From: Haladaptatus litoreus
GTDB lineage: Archaea > Halobacteriota > Halobacteria > Halobacteriales > Haladaptataceae
NCBI RefSeq assembly: GCF_900156425.1
Contig: NZ_FTNO01000002.1
Location: forward strand, 106,125 to 170,124
DNA: 64,000 nt
Reading direction: 5' to 3'
Made by a program: the position numbers and the translations under genes. The notes beneath the pieces were generated by a model, which had not been told where the DNA came from, ran no database searches, and saw only the letters and a program-made list of their open reading frames with translations. Numbering within the stretch: the stretch's first letter is position 1; each line of letters opens with the position of its first letter. Below are positions 1 to 8,595 of this stretch, in pieces.

Positions 1-62
1 GAAATCAGCAATCCGGACAAACCACAGAAATCAGCAATCCGGACAAACCACAGAAATCAGCA
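1..62. repeat. 26-bp tandem repeat, 2.4 copies
   Basis: The window opens with two identical 26-base units (1-26 and 27-52) followed by the first ten bases of a third (53-62). Each unit starts GAAATCAGCA and ends ACCACA. The array touches the window edge, so the true copy number may be larger. No reading frame of note crosses it, and nothing in it identifies a function. Confidence 0.85.
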
Positions 63-431
63 AACTACACAACCGATAGCGGCCAGCAACTCCTCCGCGA
101 ACGAGGAGCGATAGCGACGAGTGAGCGGGCCGACGAATCCCTCGAAGGAGCGTCGAAGACGTGACTGAGGGGGTGAGGAGTGTCTTCGTGAGCGAAGCGA
201 GCGAATGGCTCGGAAGTCGCATGCCCGCGGAACGAAGTGAGCAGGAACGTCTTCCGGTGCTTTTAGTCCAGGTTTTGCCAGAGAGCGCGACGAAGTCGCG
301 CGAACGTGGTTCGAAAATCAGAGATTTTCGTCATCGCCAGAAATCTATGATTTCTGGCTGGTAGTCAGAACGGTGTTCTGACAGCATCACGAAAGAGCGT
401 CGCTCTTTCGAACGACAGGAAAAAGTGGGGT
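63..431. other. non-coding stretch beyond the PAN gene
   Basis: Apart from the hairpin array, this stretch is rich in short words such as GAGCGA, GAACGAAG and GTGAGC, which form weaker palindromes (for example CTTCG-TGAG-CGAAG at 184-197). Short ORFs on both strands have no convincing codon pattern or start signal. I see no gene here. Confidence 0.6.
285..410. repeat. array of five perfect triloop hairpins
   Basis: Five perfect inverted repeats follow one another, each with a three-base loop: 285-301 (7-bp stem, loop GAA), 312-330 (8 bp, AGA), 336-358 (10 bp, TAT), 364-382 (8 bp, GGT) and 390-410 (9 bp, GTC). The stems differ in sequence, so the common feature is the shape. The array lies about 20 bases beyond the 3' end of the PAN gene. 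Terminator, RNA-processing or protein-binding roles are all possible; none is shown by the sequence. Confidence 0.85.
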
Positions 432-1655
432 TTAATACGCGTATCGCAGGTTCGGAACCGCGGTGTCGTCGCCAGCCTCGATTTTCTCTAAGGCACCTGT
501 GAAGTCGTCCATGGTGACTTCGGTGCGGCCGTCGCGGATAGCAAACATTCCGGACTCGGTCGTCAGACTCTCGATTTCGGCACCGCTGAATCCATCGGTT
601 GCCTCGGCGAGATGGTCGAAGTCCACGTCATCCGAGAGGTTCATGTCGCGAGTGTGAATTTCGAGGACGCGGCGGCGACCCTCGTTGTCCGGGTTCGGGA
701 CTTCGATGAGGCGGTCGAAACGACCGGGGCGGAGAATCGCGTTATCGAGCATGTCGAAGCGATTGGTGGCGGCGATGATGCGGATTTCGCCGCGGTCTTC
801 GAAGCCGTCCATCTCCGAGAGCAACTGCATCATCGTACGCTGCACTTCCGCGTCACCCGACGTTTTCGAGTCGGTGCGCTTCGACGCGACGGCGTCGATT
901 TCGTCGATGAAGATAACGGCTGGTTCGCGCTCCGACGCGAGCGAGAACAGGTCGCGGACGAGTTTCGCACCTTCACCGATGAACTTCTGGACGAGTTCCG
1001 ACCCGGCCATCTTGATGAAGGTGGCGTCGGTCTGGTTGGCGACTGCCTTCGCCAGCATGGTCTTCCCGGTTCCGGGTGGCCCGTGGAGAAGCACGCCGCT
1101 CGGCGGTTCGATACCCGCGGCTTCGAACTGTTCGGGGTTGACGAGCGGTTCTTCGACCGCTTCGCGGACTTCCCGAATCTGTTCTTCGATGCCGCCGATG
1201 TCCTCGTAACTCACTTCGGGCGATGCGTCCACTTCCATCGCCTGCGCTCGCGCATCCGTCTCCGAATCGAGCAGTCGCTCGATGGTGAACGAGTCGTTGA
1301 CGGCGACTCGGTCGCCTGCCTCGATGTCCTCGCGGAGTTGTACCGCAACGTCGGTCAACACCTCTTGATTGTTGCCGTGCTGTTTGATGATGACGCCGTC
1401 GTCGGTCACGTCCTCGACCGTGGCGACATACAGCGAGGTCGTCTTCAGCGTCTCGTTTTCCCGCTGGAGTCGGTCAACCTCGTCGGCGAGGTCTTCACGA
1501 CGGTCACCGGCGTTTTCGACACGCTCGCGCAGCTTTTCGTTGACCTTCATGATGTCCGTGAAATGTTCTTGAAGCGCCGCAAGACGCTCCTCGTCGGACA
1601 TCTCCGGGTCAAGTTCGAGTGTTGGTCTATCAGGGACAGATGGACTGCGCGACAT
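432..1655 (-). CDS. pan: proteasome-activating nucleotidase (PAN)
   Basis: A 407-residue AAA+ ATPase that unfolds substrates and feeds them into the archaeal 20S proteasome as a hexameric ring in the cytoplasm. The order is family-typical: N-terminal coiled coil (about 20-75), OB-like region (about 75-130), then the AAA module with Walker A GPPGTGKT (192-199), Walker B IFIDEID (248-254) and the arginine-finger stretch ILRPGRFDR. The first ATG is used; a TATA-like ACTTTTAATG centred about 29 bases upstream implies a leaderless or nearly leaderless mRNA. The C-terminus is RYAY, so the last three residues do not fit the strict hydrophobic-Tyr-X motif that docks PAN-type ATPases to the 20S core. 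The length is normal. It is next to PepF but has its own promoter. Confidence 0.96.
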   Translation of the reverse strand: MSRSPSVPDRPTLELDPEMSDEERLAALQEHFTDIMKVNEKLRERVENAGDRREDLADEVDRLQRENETLKTTSLYVATVEDVTDDGVIIKQHGNNQEVLTDVAVQLREDIEAGDRVAVNDSFTIERLLDSETDARAQAMEVDASPEVSYEDIGGIEEQIREVREAVEEPLVNPEQFEAAGIEPPSGVLLHGPPGTGKTMLAKAVANQTDATFIKMAGSELVQKFIGEGAKLVRDLFSLASEREPAVIFIDEIDAVASKRTDSKTSGDAEVQRTMMQLLSEMDGFEDRGEIRIIAATNRFDMLDNAILRPGRFDRLIEVPNPDNEGRRRVLEIHTRDMNLSDDVDFDHLAEATDGFSGAEIESLTTESGMFAIRDGRTEVTMDDFTGALEKIEAGDDTAVPNLRYAY

Positions 1656-1679
1656 TTGTTATTCGTTCGTATGTCGCCA

Positions 1680-1688
1680 CATTAAAAG
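1680..1688 (-). promoter_or_regulatory. TATA-like box of the PAN gene
   Basis: Read on the minus strand this is ACTTTTAATG, about 25-33 bases before the ATG at 1655. That spacing puts the transcription start at or near the start codon, as in leaderless haloarchaeal mRNAs. Confidence 0.5.
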
Positions 1689-1877
1689 TGCCTTTGGGTC
1701 GCGGGCTATCCGCAAGATTTGTGTACGTTCGAAATAGTCGCGCGTGTTCGGGTAGTTTCACGTTATTTTTGCAGTTCTGTCGTTTAATTCGAGTAAATAA
1801 TTTAGAATACTGTCCGAAAATAACTATTTCGGTAGAAAGTCAGTGAGTAGAAAACTCAGTTTGGTAAACGTTCCGAG

Positions 1878-3668
1878 TTAAATCAGTTCTTCCATCTCGT
1901 CCAGATGCGTGTCGTACACGTCGAGCGCGCGCTGGATGGGTTCTGGCGACGCCATATCGACGCCCGCACCACGGAGGAGTTCGAGTGGGTATTCACGCGA
2001 CCCACTGCTCAGGAAGTCGAGGTAGCGTTCCGCGGCGGGTTCGCCTTCGTCCAGAATCTTGTCGGCCAGCGCAACGGCCGCACTGATACCCGTACTGTAC
2101 TGGTAGACGTAGTAGGCGCGGTAGAAGTGCGGGATGCGCATCCATTCGCGCTCGATTCGGTCGTCCACGACGGCTGGTTCGTAGAACTCACGTTTGAGGT
2201 CGCCGTAAATTTCGTCCAGTCGGTCGGGCGTGAGTGCCTCGCCGTTTTCCACGACCTGATGTGCTTGATACTCGAAGTCCGCGAAGAGCGTCTGGCGGTA
2301 GAGGGTCGAGCGGAATCGTTCCAGATACTCGTTCAGGACGTGCAGACGGAACTCAGGGTCGTCGACCGTTTCGAGCAAGTGGTGGGTCAGCAGTGCTTCG
2401 TTGACCGTGCTGGCCACCTCGGCGACGAAGATTTCGTAGCCACCGTAGACGTAGGGCTGTGTCTCGCTCGTCAACTGCGAGTGAAGCGAGTGGCCGAGTT
2501 CGTGCGCGAGGGTGTACATCGAAGAGATGTCGTCCTGATAGTTCATCAGGATGAACGGCTGAGTGTCGTAGGTGCCGCCGCTGTACGCCCCGGCCCGTTT
2601 GTCCTGCGACTCGTACACGTCTATCCAGCGCGATTCGATACCTTCTGCGACTCTCGACTGGTAATCCTCGCCGAGTGCGCCGACTGCCTCGACGACGTAC
2701 TCGACCGCTTGGTCGTAGTCGAGGTCGGGACTCTCCGATTCGGTCATCGGCATGTACACGTCCCACATCTGGAGTTCGTCTACGCCGAGGCTTTCGCGTT
2801 TGAGTTCGGCGTGGCGGTGGAGTTTGTCGAGGTTGTCCCGAACAGTCTCCAACAGGTTGTCGTACACCTTCGGCGGAACGTTTGGCCCGTCCAGTGCCGC
2901 CTCTCGCGCGGTGTCGTAGTTCCGGGCACGGGCGTATTTTACGTCGGCTTTGACGCTGTTTTTGTAGGCCGCGCCGACCGAATTTCGCACGTCGGCCCAT
3001 TCATCGAAGTACCCTTCGTACACCGACTGGCGGAACTCGCGGTCTGGGTTTTTGAGCAGGTTGACGAAGTTGCTCTGTGTGATTTCGACTGCATCCCCGT
3101 CGGGTTTTTCGACCGTCGGGAATTCCATGTCGGCGTTCGAGAGCATGTTGTAAATCTCGCCGGACGCGCCGGTGACTTCGCCGAACTCCGCAAGGAGATT
3201 CTCGATTTCGGCCGAGCGAGTGTGCTCTTTCATCCGTATCACGTCGTCGAGATAGTGGTCGTACTGTTCGAGGCCGTCAGTTTCCGCAATCATGCGGTCG
3301 AGTTCGTCGCGGTCTAACGACTGCACTTCCGGTTCGATGAAACTGCCCGCACTCTGTGCGCGCGAGGCGAGCGACTGTGCACGGGTGGACAGTGCCTGAT
3401 ACTGCTGGTCTGACGTGTCCTCGTCGCTTCGCATTCGCGCGTAGGACGCGACCATCGCCACCTCGCGACCGAGTTCGTCCGAGAGTTCCAACACCGAAAG
3501 GAGAGTCTCGCCGTCTTCGGTCGCCTGCCCCTCGTATGCTTCGAGGTCGGAGAGTCGCTCTTCGACTTCCTCGTAGGCCTCCTCCCACTCTTCGTCGCTC
3601 GTGTAGATGCTCTCCAAATCCCATTTGTACTGCGTATCGATGTCGCTTCGTTCGGGTACAGAACTCAT
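1878..3668 (-). CDS. pepF: oligoendopeptidase F (M3 metallopeptidase)
   Basis: A 596-residue cytosolic zinc peptidase of family M3 that trims short peptides, plausibly those released by the proteasome. The zinc motif HELGH lies at about 389-393 (context LAHELGHSLHS), with the downstream glutamate ligand expected in the segment YEIFVAEVASTVNEALL. The helical N-terminal half is rich in Glu and Asp, as expected for a halophile. Length and motif order match PepF. It is transcribed divergently from the M28 peptidase at 3769, so three proteolysis genes lie together. No signal peptide is visible. Confidence 0.95.
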   Translation of the reverse strand: MSSVPERSDIDTQYKWDLESIYTSDEEWEEAYEEVEERLSDLEAYEGQATEDGETLLSVLELSDELGREVAMVASYARMRSDEDTSDQQYQALSTRAQSLASRAQSAGSFIEPEVQSLDRDELDRMIAETDGLEQYDHYLDDVIRMKEHTRSAEIENLLAEFGEVTGASGEIYNMLSNADMEFPTVEKPDGDAVEITQSNFVNLLKNPDREFRQSVYEGYFDEWADVRNSVGAAYKNSVKADVKYARARNYDTAREAALDGPNVPPKVYDNLLETVRDNLDKLHRHAELKRESLGVDELQMWDVYMPMTESESPDLDYDQAVEYVVEAVGALGEDYQSRVAEGIESRWIDVYESQDKRAGAYSGGTYDTQPFILMNYQDDISSMYTLAHELGHSLHSQLTSETQPYVYGGYEIFVAEVASTVNEALLTHHLLETVDDPEFRLHVLNEYLERFRSTLYRQTLFADFEYQAHQVVENGEALTPDRLDEIYGDLKREFYEPAVVDDRIEREWMRIPHFYRAYYVYQYSTGISAAVALADKILDEGEPAAERYLDFLSSGSREYPLELLRGAGVDMASPEPIQRALDVYDTHLDEMEELI

Positions 3669-3768
3669 ACCATACTGGTAAGAACAGCCACCCTGTAAAC
3701 GTTGAGATTTCGGGAGAATACTTTACCGCCGGACAGAGGTTTTTACGGGATGCCGACACAGTGGGGGT

Positions 3769-5103
3769 ATGGCTGACGAGGCACACACAGCGCTCGCCGA
3801 AATGTGGCAGGACGACTATCCGTGGCAATTTCTGACGAAACTGACCGAACTCGAAAATCGGATGGGCGGCCATCCCGGTGAGAAACGGGCCGCAGAACTC
3901 GTCACCGAAGGGTTCGAACGCGCCGGTGCACGAAACGCCCACACCGAATCGTTCGACATGGACTGCTGGTCGCGCGGTTCCGCGCAACTCGCCGTCACCG
4001 ACCCGGTGGAACGCTCGTTCGAAACCATCGCACTGCCGTACTCGCCCGCTGGCGACGTGCGCGGCGAGTTGGTCGATGTCGGCCACGGAATGCCCGACGA
4101 GATAGACGACAAGGACGTGGCCGGAAAAATCGCTGTCGCCAGTACGACGACGCCCGCGGGAAGTCGGTTCATTCATCGAATGGAGAAGTTCGGCTACGCC
4201 GCCGCGGCGGGCGCGGAGGGGTTCATCTTCCACAACCACGTCTCGGGACAACTGCCACCCACTGGGTCGCTCACGTTCGGCAACGAAACCGCGATTCCCG
4301 GCGTCGGCGTGAGCAAGGAAACCGGCGCGTGGTTGACCGAATACGCAGAGAAAAACGCGACCGCGAGGCTCACTGTCGATGCCAGAACGGAACCCGGAAC
4401 CAGCCACAACGCCATCGCGGAACTCGGCCCGGAGACGGACGACGAAATCGTGGTCGTCGCGCACCTCGATTCGCACGACATCGCCGAAGGCGCACTGGAC
4501 AACGGCTGTGGCATCACCGTCGTCGTCGCGGTGGCCCATCTGCTCGCCGAAATGAACCTCGACACGCGCGTCCGACTCGCTGGCGTCGGCTGTGAGGAAA
4601 TCGGACTCCTCGGAGCCAAAGCACTGGCCGGGTCGCTCGACACCAACAACGTGAAAGCGGTGGTCAACATCGACGGTGCGGGTCGATTCCGCGACATGCG
4701 GGCGTACCTCCACGATTCCGAGACGATGCGTGACGTGGTCGAAACCGTCTCGGAGCAGGCGAACCAGCCCATTCACCAGCAGGAAAACGTCCATCCCTTC
4801 AGCGACCACTGGCCGTTTTTGATGCGAGGGGTTCCGGCCCTCCAACTGCACAGCGAGCAAGACCACAGTGCGCCCGGCGCCCGTGGGCGTGGCTGGGGCC
4901 ACACCCACGCAGATACGCGGGACAAGGTGGACGACAGAAATCTCCGTGAACACGCCATGCTGGCCGCGCTGTTGATTCAGGAAGTCGCCTCGCGCGACGA
5001 GATTCCGCGACCGACCACCGAGAGTCTGACGGAGAACCTCCGCGAAAACGAATTCGAAGAAGGCATGCGGGCCGCCGGAATCTGGCCCGAAGAGTGGGAT
5101 TAG
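3769..5103 (+). CDS. M28 family metallopeptidase with PA-like insert
   Basis: A 444-residue zinc aminopeptidase-like protein. The M28 metal-ligand series is visible: AHLDSHD (about 231), GALDNGCG (about 241), CEEIG (about 275) and HTHADTRDKVD (about 379). The region at about 65-190 looks like the protease-associated (PA) domain often inserted in M28 enzymes. There is no signal peptide or Tat motif, so a cytosolic location is inferred. Substrate specificity cannot be read from the sequence. The stop codon TAG overlaps the stop of the convergent small membrane protein gene at 5100-5345. Confidence 0.9.
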   Translation: MADEAHTALAEMWQDDYPWQFLTKLTELENRMGGHPGEKRAAELVTEGFERAGARNAHTESFDMDCWSRGSAQLAVTDPVERSFETIALPYSPAGDVRGELVDVGHGMPDEIDDKDVAGKIAVASTTTPAGSRFIHRMEKFGYAAAAGAEGFIFHNHVSGQLPPTGSLTFGNETAIPGVGVSKETGAWLTEYAEKNATARLTVDARTEPGTSHNAIAELGPETDDEIVVVAHLDSHDIAEGALDNGCGITVVVAVAHLLAEMNLDTRVRLAGVGCEEIGLLGAKALAGSLDTNNVKAVVNIDGAGRFRDMRAYLHDSETMRDVVETVSEQANQPIHQQENVHPFSDHWPFLMRGVPALQLHSEQDHSAPGARGRGWGHTHADTRDKVDDRNLREHAMLAALLIQEVASRDEIPRPTTESLTENLRENEFEEGMRAAGIWPEEWD

Positions 5104-5345
5104 AGGTCGATTCGCTCTCCGTCCACGATTTTTCCGAGAAACAGAGCGAGGCCACGGAGGACGAAATAGACACCAACCAGCGTCGAACCCCCGATGATAA
5201 ACAGCGACAGGATGGCACCGATAATTTCGAAGGCGACGATGGCCGCGCTGGCGATTCCTGACCCAATGGTTAGGATTACAACGCCGACGGTGATGTACAT
5301 CGCCGACTGCCAGAGCCAGTCGGTGTCGTTTGTATTTCGACTCAT
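5100..5345 (-). CDS. small two-helix membrane protein (hypothetical)
   Basis: An 81-residue protein with two hydrophobic segments (about 15-40 and 42-68) and a short charged tail. The ATG at 5345 (MSRNTN) is preferred over an upstream in-frame GTG at 5360, because an AT-rich TATA-like stretch lies just before it. It resembles the neighbour at 5428-5658 in length, topology and the end of its second helix (VGVYFVLRG versus AGVYVIVRA), so the two are probably a tandem duplication. Function is unknown. Its stop overlaps the stop of the convergent M28 gene. Confidence 0.65.
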   Translation of the reverse strand: MSRNTNDTDWLWQSAMYITVGVVILTIGSGIASAAIVAFEIIGAILSLFIIGGSTLVGVYFVLRGLALFLGKIVDGERIDL

Positions 5346-5427
5346 GCTGAAAAATTTCACTTAGATATCAAAAATGATTCGGTGAGATGAAACGTCGATA
5401 ACTTCTCTTCGAGATACAGGGGTAGGC

Positions 5428-5658
5428 TTACTGTGCAACCTCGTTTCGGACGACGTCCTCGACGAGATTGCCAAGTGCACGGACAATGACATAGACGCCA
5501 GCGAAGAGCGAAACGAGGTAGACAAACGCGAAGACGACGATTCCGAATCCGTCGATGCCTCCGGCAATCGTCGCGCCGAGCCAGCGACCGAACAAGATAA
5601 TCAGTATTCCGGCGGTGACGTTCACGGTCACGTCCCGAAGCAAATTGCTGTTTACCAT
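5428..5658 (-). CDS. small two-helix membrane protein, paralogue of 5100-5345
   Basis: A 76-residue protein with two hydrophobic helices (about 10-32 and 38-62). Its C-terminal helix ends in a pattern shared with the downstream neighbour. No family is recognised with confidence. The AT-rich gap between the two genes (5346-5427) suggests separate promoters. Confidence 0.65.
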   Translation of the reverse strand: MVNSNLLRDVTVNVTAGILIILFGRWLGATIAGGIDGFGIVVFAFVYLVSLFAGVYVIVRALGNLVEDVVRNEVAQ

Positions 5659-5714
5659 ATCGGGTAGCTACAGGTGACAACTATAAAACTATTCGAGCTG
5701 TGACGCTGCTGAAA

Positions 5715-6506
5715 CTATTCTAGATGGCTGGTGATTTCGCGGGCGACCCGCGACCGGGTTCGGTGTTCGATTCGCATGTCGCGGAATACGGATTCCGCGC
5801 TTTCCGCCGCGTCGTCCTCGATTTCGAACTCGCAGTCGTATCCCACATCCGCGAGCAGGAGCGGGTGTGCCGAGGCGGGTGGAACACCCTCCGGGCCATC
5901 CAACGGTCTCGCGGAAAGGACGCGCTCGATTTTTTCCATCGGAGTGTTCCCCACGGCAATCCCGTGGACGAGCGAGACGACTCGGCGAACCAGATTTCGG
6001 GCGAAGCCGCCCGCCCGAAGCGTGAAGACGAGGTAGTCGCCGTCTTGGAGGACGTGAATATCGAGGTCGCGGATGGTGCCGTCCTCGTCCGGGGTCAGGT
6101 TGTGGAAATCGTTCTCGCCGGAGAGTCGCTGGCTTGCGTCTTTCGCCAGCGCGAGGTTCGCCGTTGGGGCGTAGCAGTGGTAGACGTACTCTCGATAGTA
6201 GGCGTCGTGAGTCGCGTGAAATTGCGGCACGACTTCTGCGCTGGCCCACGCACGAATCGACTTCGGAAGTTCGCTGTTGAACGCAGAGGGAGTGAGCCAG
6301 TCGGGACACTCGAACGCGATGGTCTGGGAGAGTGCAGAAACTCCGGCGTCGGTGCGGCCCGCGGCGGCGTACCCCTCCGGTACGGTGTCGGCCACCCCGA
6401 GGGCACGGAGCGCGTCGAACATCGCGTCCTCAACTGTCGGGACATCCGGCTGGCGCTGAAATCCGTAGAACGGACGGCCGTCGTAGGCAACTCGAAAGGC
6501 GCGCAT
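5715..6506 (-). CDS. truA: tRNA pseudouridine(38-40) synthase TruA
   Basis: A 263-residue TruA-family enzyme that isomerises uridines in the tRNA anticodon arm. The catalytic aspartate is in GRTDAGVSA, and the N-terminal MRAFRVAYDGRPFYGFQRQ is the usual opening strand and loop, which fixes the start at 6506 although an in-frame ATG exists at 6635. The conserved FARNLVRR and the family's C-terminal region are present. It lies downstream of the PP-loop, PDCD5-like and S19e genes on the same strand, a translation-linked block. Confidence 0.93.
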   Translation of the reverse strand: MRAFRVAYDGRPFYGFQRQPDVPTVEDAMFDALRALGVADTVPEGYAAAGRTDAGVSALSQTIAFECPDWLTPSAFNSELPKSIRAWASAEVVPQFHATHDAYYREYVYHCYAPTANLALAKDASQRLSGENDFHNLTPDEDGTIRDLDIHVLQDGDYLVFTLRAGGFARNLVRRVVSLVHGIAVGNTPMEKIERVLSARPLDGPEGVPPASAHPLLLADVGYDCEFEIEDDAAESAESVFRDMRIEHRTRSRVAREITSHLE

Positions 6507-6665
6507 CGCCAGGTCATAGATGGGGGACGGCTTTAGTTCGTTGGATGCTACCGGGAAGAACGCAGTCGTTGCAGAGCCGTCCCGAGAAAACAGATGGCGA
6601 TTTATTCGACGTGGGTACGGTACTGGCTCTCCCAAACGACGAACAAACTCCTCGCAGGCACCGCG

Positions 6666-7265
6666 TTACCGCGGTGTGTGGAACCCTGTAACGTAGGTCT
6701 GTTCGTGTGCGGGAAACACGTCGTCCACCGCGTCGGCACCGTGTTCGTCCACGAGGAGAGAGCGCAGTTCCGCCTCGTAGTCGGCCTTCCGAATTTGGTC
6801 GCTCGGGCCGGATTCCACGTCGAGGTTCGCCGTGACGAGCGAATCGACCGCATTCCGTCCGAAGCCGGAGAGCGGCACGATGTAGTCGATTCCGTGGCGG
6901 TCTTCGAGACTCTGGGCCTGTGCTCGCGAAACGGTTGGCACGCGGTCGTCCCTGCGCGTGCCGTCTGCGACCGCGTCGAACCGCATGCTGGCCACGATTT
7001 CCAACGCGTGCAGGTGCACCTGCTGGATACCGTTTCGCGGATAACCGTCTTCGACCATCTGTTCGACGGCGGTGATGGCAGCGTCGTGGTCGAGTTCGAC
7101 CGTCTCGAAGTCGAATCCAGTCGCTTTCGCGGTGTTGCGGGCGTGCTTCCAGTCGTCCGTGACGCCGAAGTGGGCCGTGACGAGGGTTACGTCGTAAAAA
7201 TCGTCTAGCAGGAGGGCGGCGAGCGTCGAGTCCTTTCCCCCGCTGTAGAGGAGTCCGAGTTCCAT
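6666..7265 (-). CDS. PP-loop ATPase-like protein (alpha-hydrolase family)
   Basis: A 199-residue protein with the N-terminal PP-loop LYSGGKDST, which binds ATP pyrophosphate in enzymes that adenylate a substrate, such as tRNA-thiolating or diphthamide-type enzymes. The remainder is an alpha/beta fold with ADGTRRDDRVP, a segment seen in archaeal proteins loosely named alpha hydrolase or DUF7411. The substrate is unknown. One base separates it from the PDCD5-like gene upstream, so they are surely co-transcribed. The link to S19e and TruA suggests an RNA or translation role, which is inference. Confidence 0.8.
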   Translation of the reverse strand: MELGLLYSGGKDSTLAALLLDDFYDVTLVTAHFGVTDDWKHARNTAKATGFDFETVELDHDAAITAVEQMVEDGYPRNGIQQVHLHALEIVASMRFDAVADGTRRDDRVPTVSRAQAQSLEDRHGIDYIVPLSGFGRNAVDSLVTANLDVESGPSDQIRKADYEAELRSLLVDEHGADAVDDVFPAHEQTYVTGFHTPR

Positions 7266-7266
7266 C

Positions 7267-7608
7267 TCAGCGGCGTTTGATGTTGAAGCTCTTTTTGTCG
7301 GGCTTCAGTTCGCGGAGCAGTTCTTTCATCTTCTGGTCGTCGATTTTGCCGTTGATTCGCCCGCTCTGGGCGATGGCGAGGATTTGCTGTTCGACCTGTT
7401 CTGCGAACTGCGGTTTGCTCATCCGAACCGAGTTCAGTCGTTTTCGCGCACCGTCGGTCAGATACTGCCGGAGCAGGGCCTTCTTCTGGGCGTCTGCCTG
7501 CTGTTGGGCCTGTTGCTGGGCCTCTTCTTGCTGTTTTTGGTCTTGCATCTCCTCCATCTTTTTCTTTCGAAGCTCTTCCAGTCGGTCGTCGTCAGGACTT
7601 CCACTCAT
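7267..7608 (-). CDS. DNA-binding protein of the PDCD5/TFAR19 family
   Basis: A 113-residue small basic/acidic protein. The N-terminal 45 residues form a Glu/Gln/Lys-rich helix ([19 protein letters not shown]), followed by the conserved core [20 protein letters not shown] and a basic C-terminus. This is the archaeal homologue of human PDCD5. Archaeal members are annotated as DNA-binding, but their cellular role is poorly known. The S19e-PDCD5 gene order is common in archaea and supports the call. Confidence 0.92.
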   Translation of the reverse strand: MSGSPDDDRLEELRKKKMEEMQDQKQQEEAQQQAQQQADAQKKALLRQYLTDGARKRLNSVRMSKPQFAEQVEQQILAIAQSGRINGKIDDQKMKELLRELKPDKKSFNIKRR

Positions 7609-7991
7609 GCCTTATCACTTCGTTACCGCGCACGACCAAAAACAATTACGGACACCAGCGTTCGACTGGGCGCGACAATCGGTCTGGATGTTCGAAATTT
7701 GAGTTCTCGAAACGATGTCGGAATCCACACACACACGGACTGGACGCGCGGTGAGGACACCTGCGCCAGCGGTCGGCGCAGGTGGTCGAGCGCCCGGGGA
7801 GGTCGGGGGACGAAAAAGGCGAGTGCGCCAGCGGTCGGCGCACTCGTCCGCATGCGGTGGCGGTGTTTGGAGTCGTAATTCGAGTCACAGTAGCCGACCA
7901 AACGAGAAAATCAACAGTAAAAACCACACAACCCACGCAAAGCCGTAACTACTCAAACAAAAACCAATAGTCGAAAACGGAAATTCCGAGT
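7609..7991. other. 383-bp non-coding gap between S19e and the PDCD5-like gene
   Basis: No convincing gene. It holds the hairpin pair at 7758-7846 and an AT-rich segment (7900-7990) beyond the S19e stop. The usual close coupling of S19e and PDCD5 genes is therefore interrupted, and the two hairpins may terminate or process the transcript. Confidence 0.6.
7758..7846. repeat. two matching 10-bp hairpins with identical loops
   Basis: Two perfect inverted repeats share the loop AGCGGTC and the inner stem bases. The first runs 7758-7784 (stem CACCTGCGCC) and the second 7820-7846 (stem CGAGTGCGCC). The common core is TGCGCCAGCGGTCGGCGCA, while the outer stem bases differ in a compensating way. Identical loops with changed but still paired stems point to a selected RNA or DNA structure. 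Confidence 0.8.
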
Positions 7992-8447
7992 TTACGCGTA
8001 GCGTTCGAGTTCCGGGCGGTCGAGGTCGGACATAACCTCACCAGCCGTGTCGTCGAGGAAACTGCGGCCCTCGCCGGTGATTTCGCGGCCACGGCTCTCG
8101 CTGGAGCTGATGAAACCTTCCTCTTCGAGCTGCTGGAGGATGGTTCGGATGACCTTCTTGCTTCCGTCGGCGCGGTGTGCTGGCGCGACGGAGTAGCGGT
8201 TCGAACCGGATTTGCTGTCGCCGTACTCGGTCGAGAGTCGCTCAACACCGACCGGGCCGCTGGTGGCGACCTTGCGGAGGAGACTGCCTGCGCGGATGTA
8301 CCAGAAGTTCTCCTGCTCGGGTGGCAGTTCGCGCTGTGCGCCGGTTTTGGCGAACTCGAACCAGTCGGGTTCGTCGATTCGATCCTCAAGCTCGTCGGCA
8401 AGCGCTTCGATGAGCGCGTCGGCCGGAACGTCGTAGAGCGTCGTCAT
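7992..8447 (-). CDS. rps19e: 30S ribosomal protein S19e
   Basis: A 151-residue archaeal/eukaryotic-type small-subunit protein. It begins MTTLYDVPADALIEALAD and contains the diagnostic WFEFAKTGAQRELPP and WYIRAGSLLRKVATSGPVGVERL, ending with a winged-helix segment. The start at 8447 is chosen because a TATA-like GTTTAAAG lies at 8471-8478 and the family starts there. A longer frame to 8621 runs through the promoter and is rejected. Confidence 0.96.
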   Translation of the reverse strand: MTTLYDVPADALIEALADELEDRIDEPDWFEFAKTGAQRELPPEQENFWYIRAGSLLRKVATSGPVGVERLSTEYGDSKSGSNRYSVAPAHRADGSKKVIRTILQQLEEEGFISSSESRGREITGEGRSFLDDTAGEVMSDLDRPELERYA

Positions 8448-8470
8448 ACGATTGGATTCCCTTCGGCGGC

Positions 8471-8478
8471 GTTTAAAG
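8471..8478 (-). promoter_or_regulatory. TATA-like box of the S19e gene
   Basis: On the minus strand CTTTAAAC lies about 27 bases before the ATG at 8447, the spacing expected for a leaderless mRNA. Confidence 0.5.
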
Positions 8479-8595
8479 CCATCGTTACGGAGTTCGGACG
8501 CGGGACTCGATAGCCGTCTCGGCCGTCGCTTTCGCTCACCGCGGACTTCTAGAATTCCGGAACCGGACGACGACAGTCGCCCTTCACGGGCCGCA

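Noticed and set aside
333..348. ATCGCCAGAAATCTAT also occurs at 19321-19336 after the PDZ-M50 gene
   Set aside because: A 16-base match within 64 kb is near what chance allows once both strands are counted, and the flanks differ. Not called a repeat family.
612..1685. Long plus-strand frame opposite PAN, and similar long frames opposite PepF (1905-3317) and the M28 peptidase
   Set aside because: They are antisense to clear family proteins and arise from GC-rich third-position bias.
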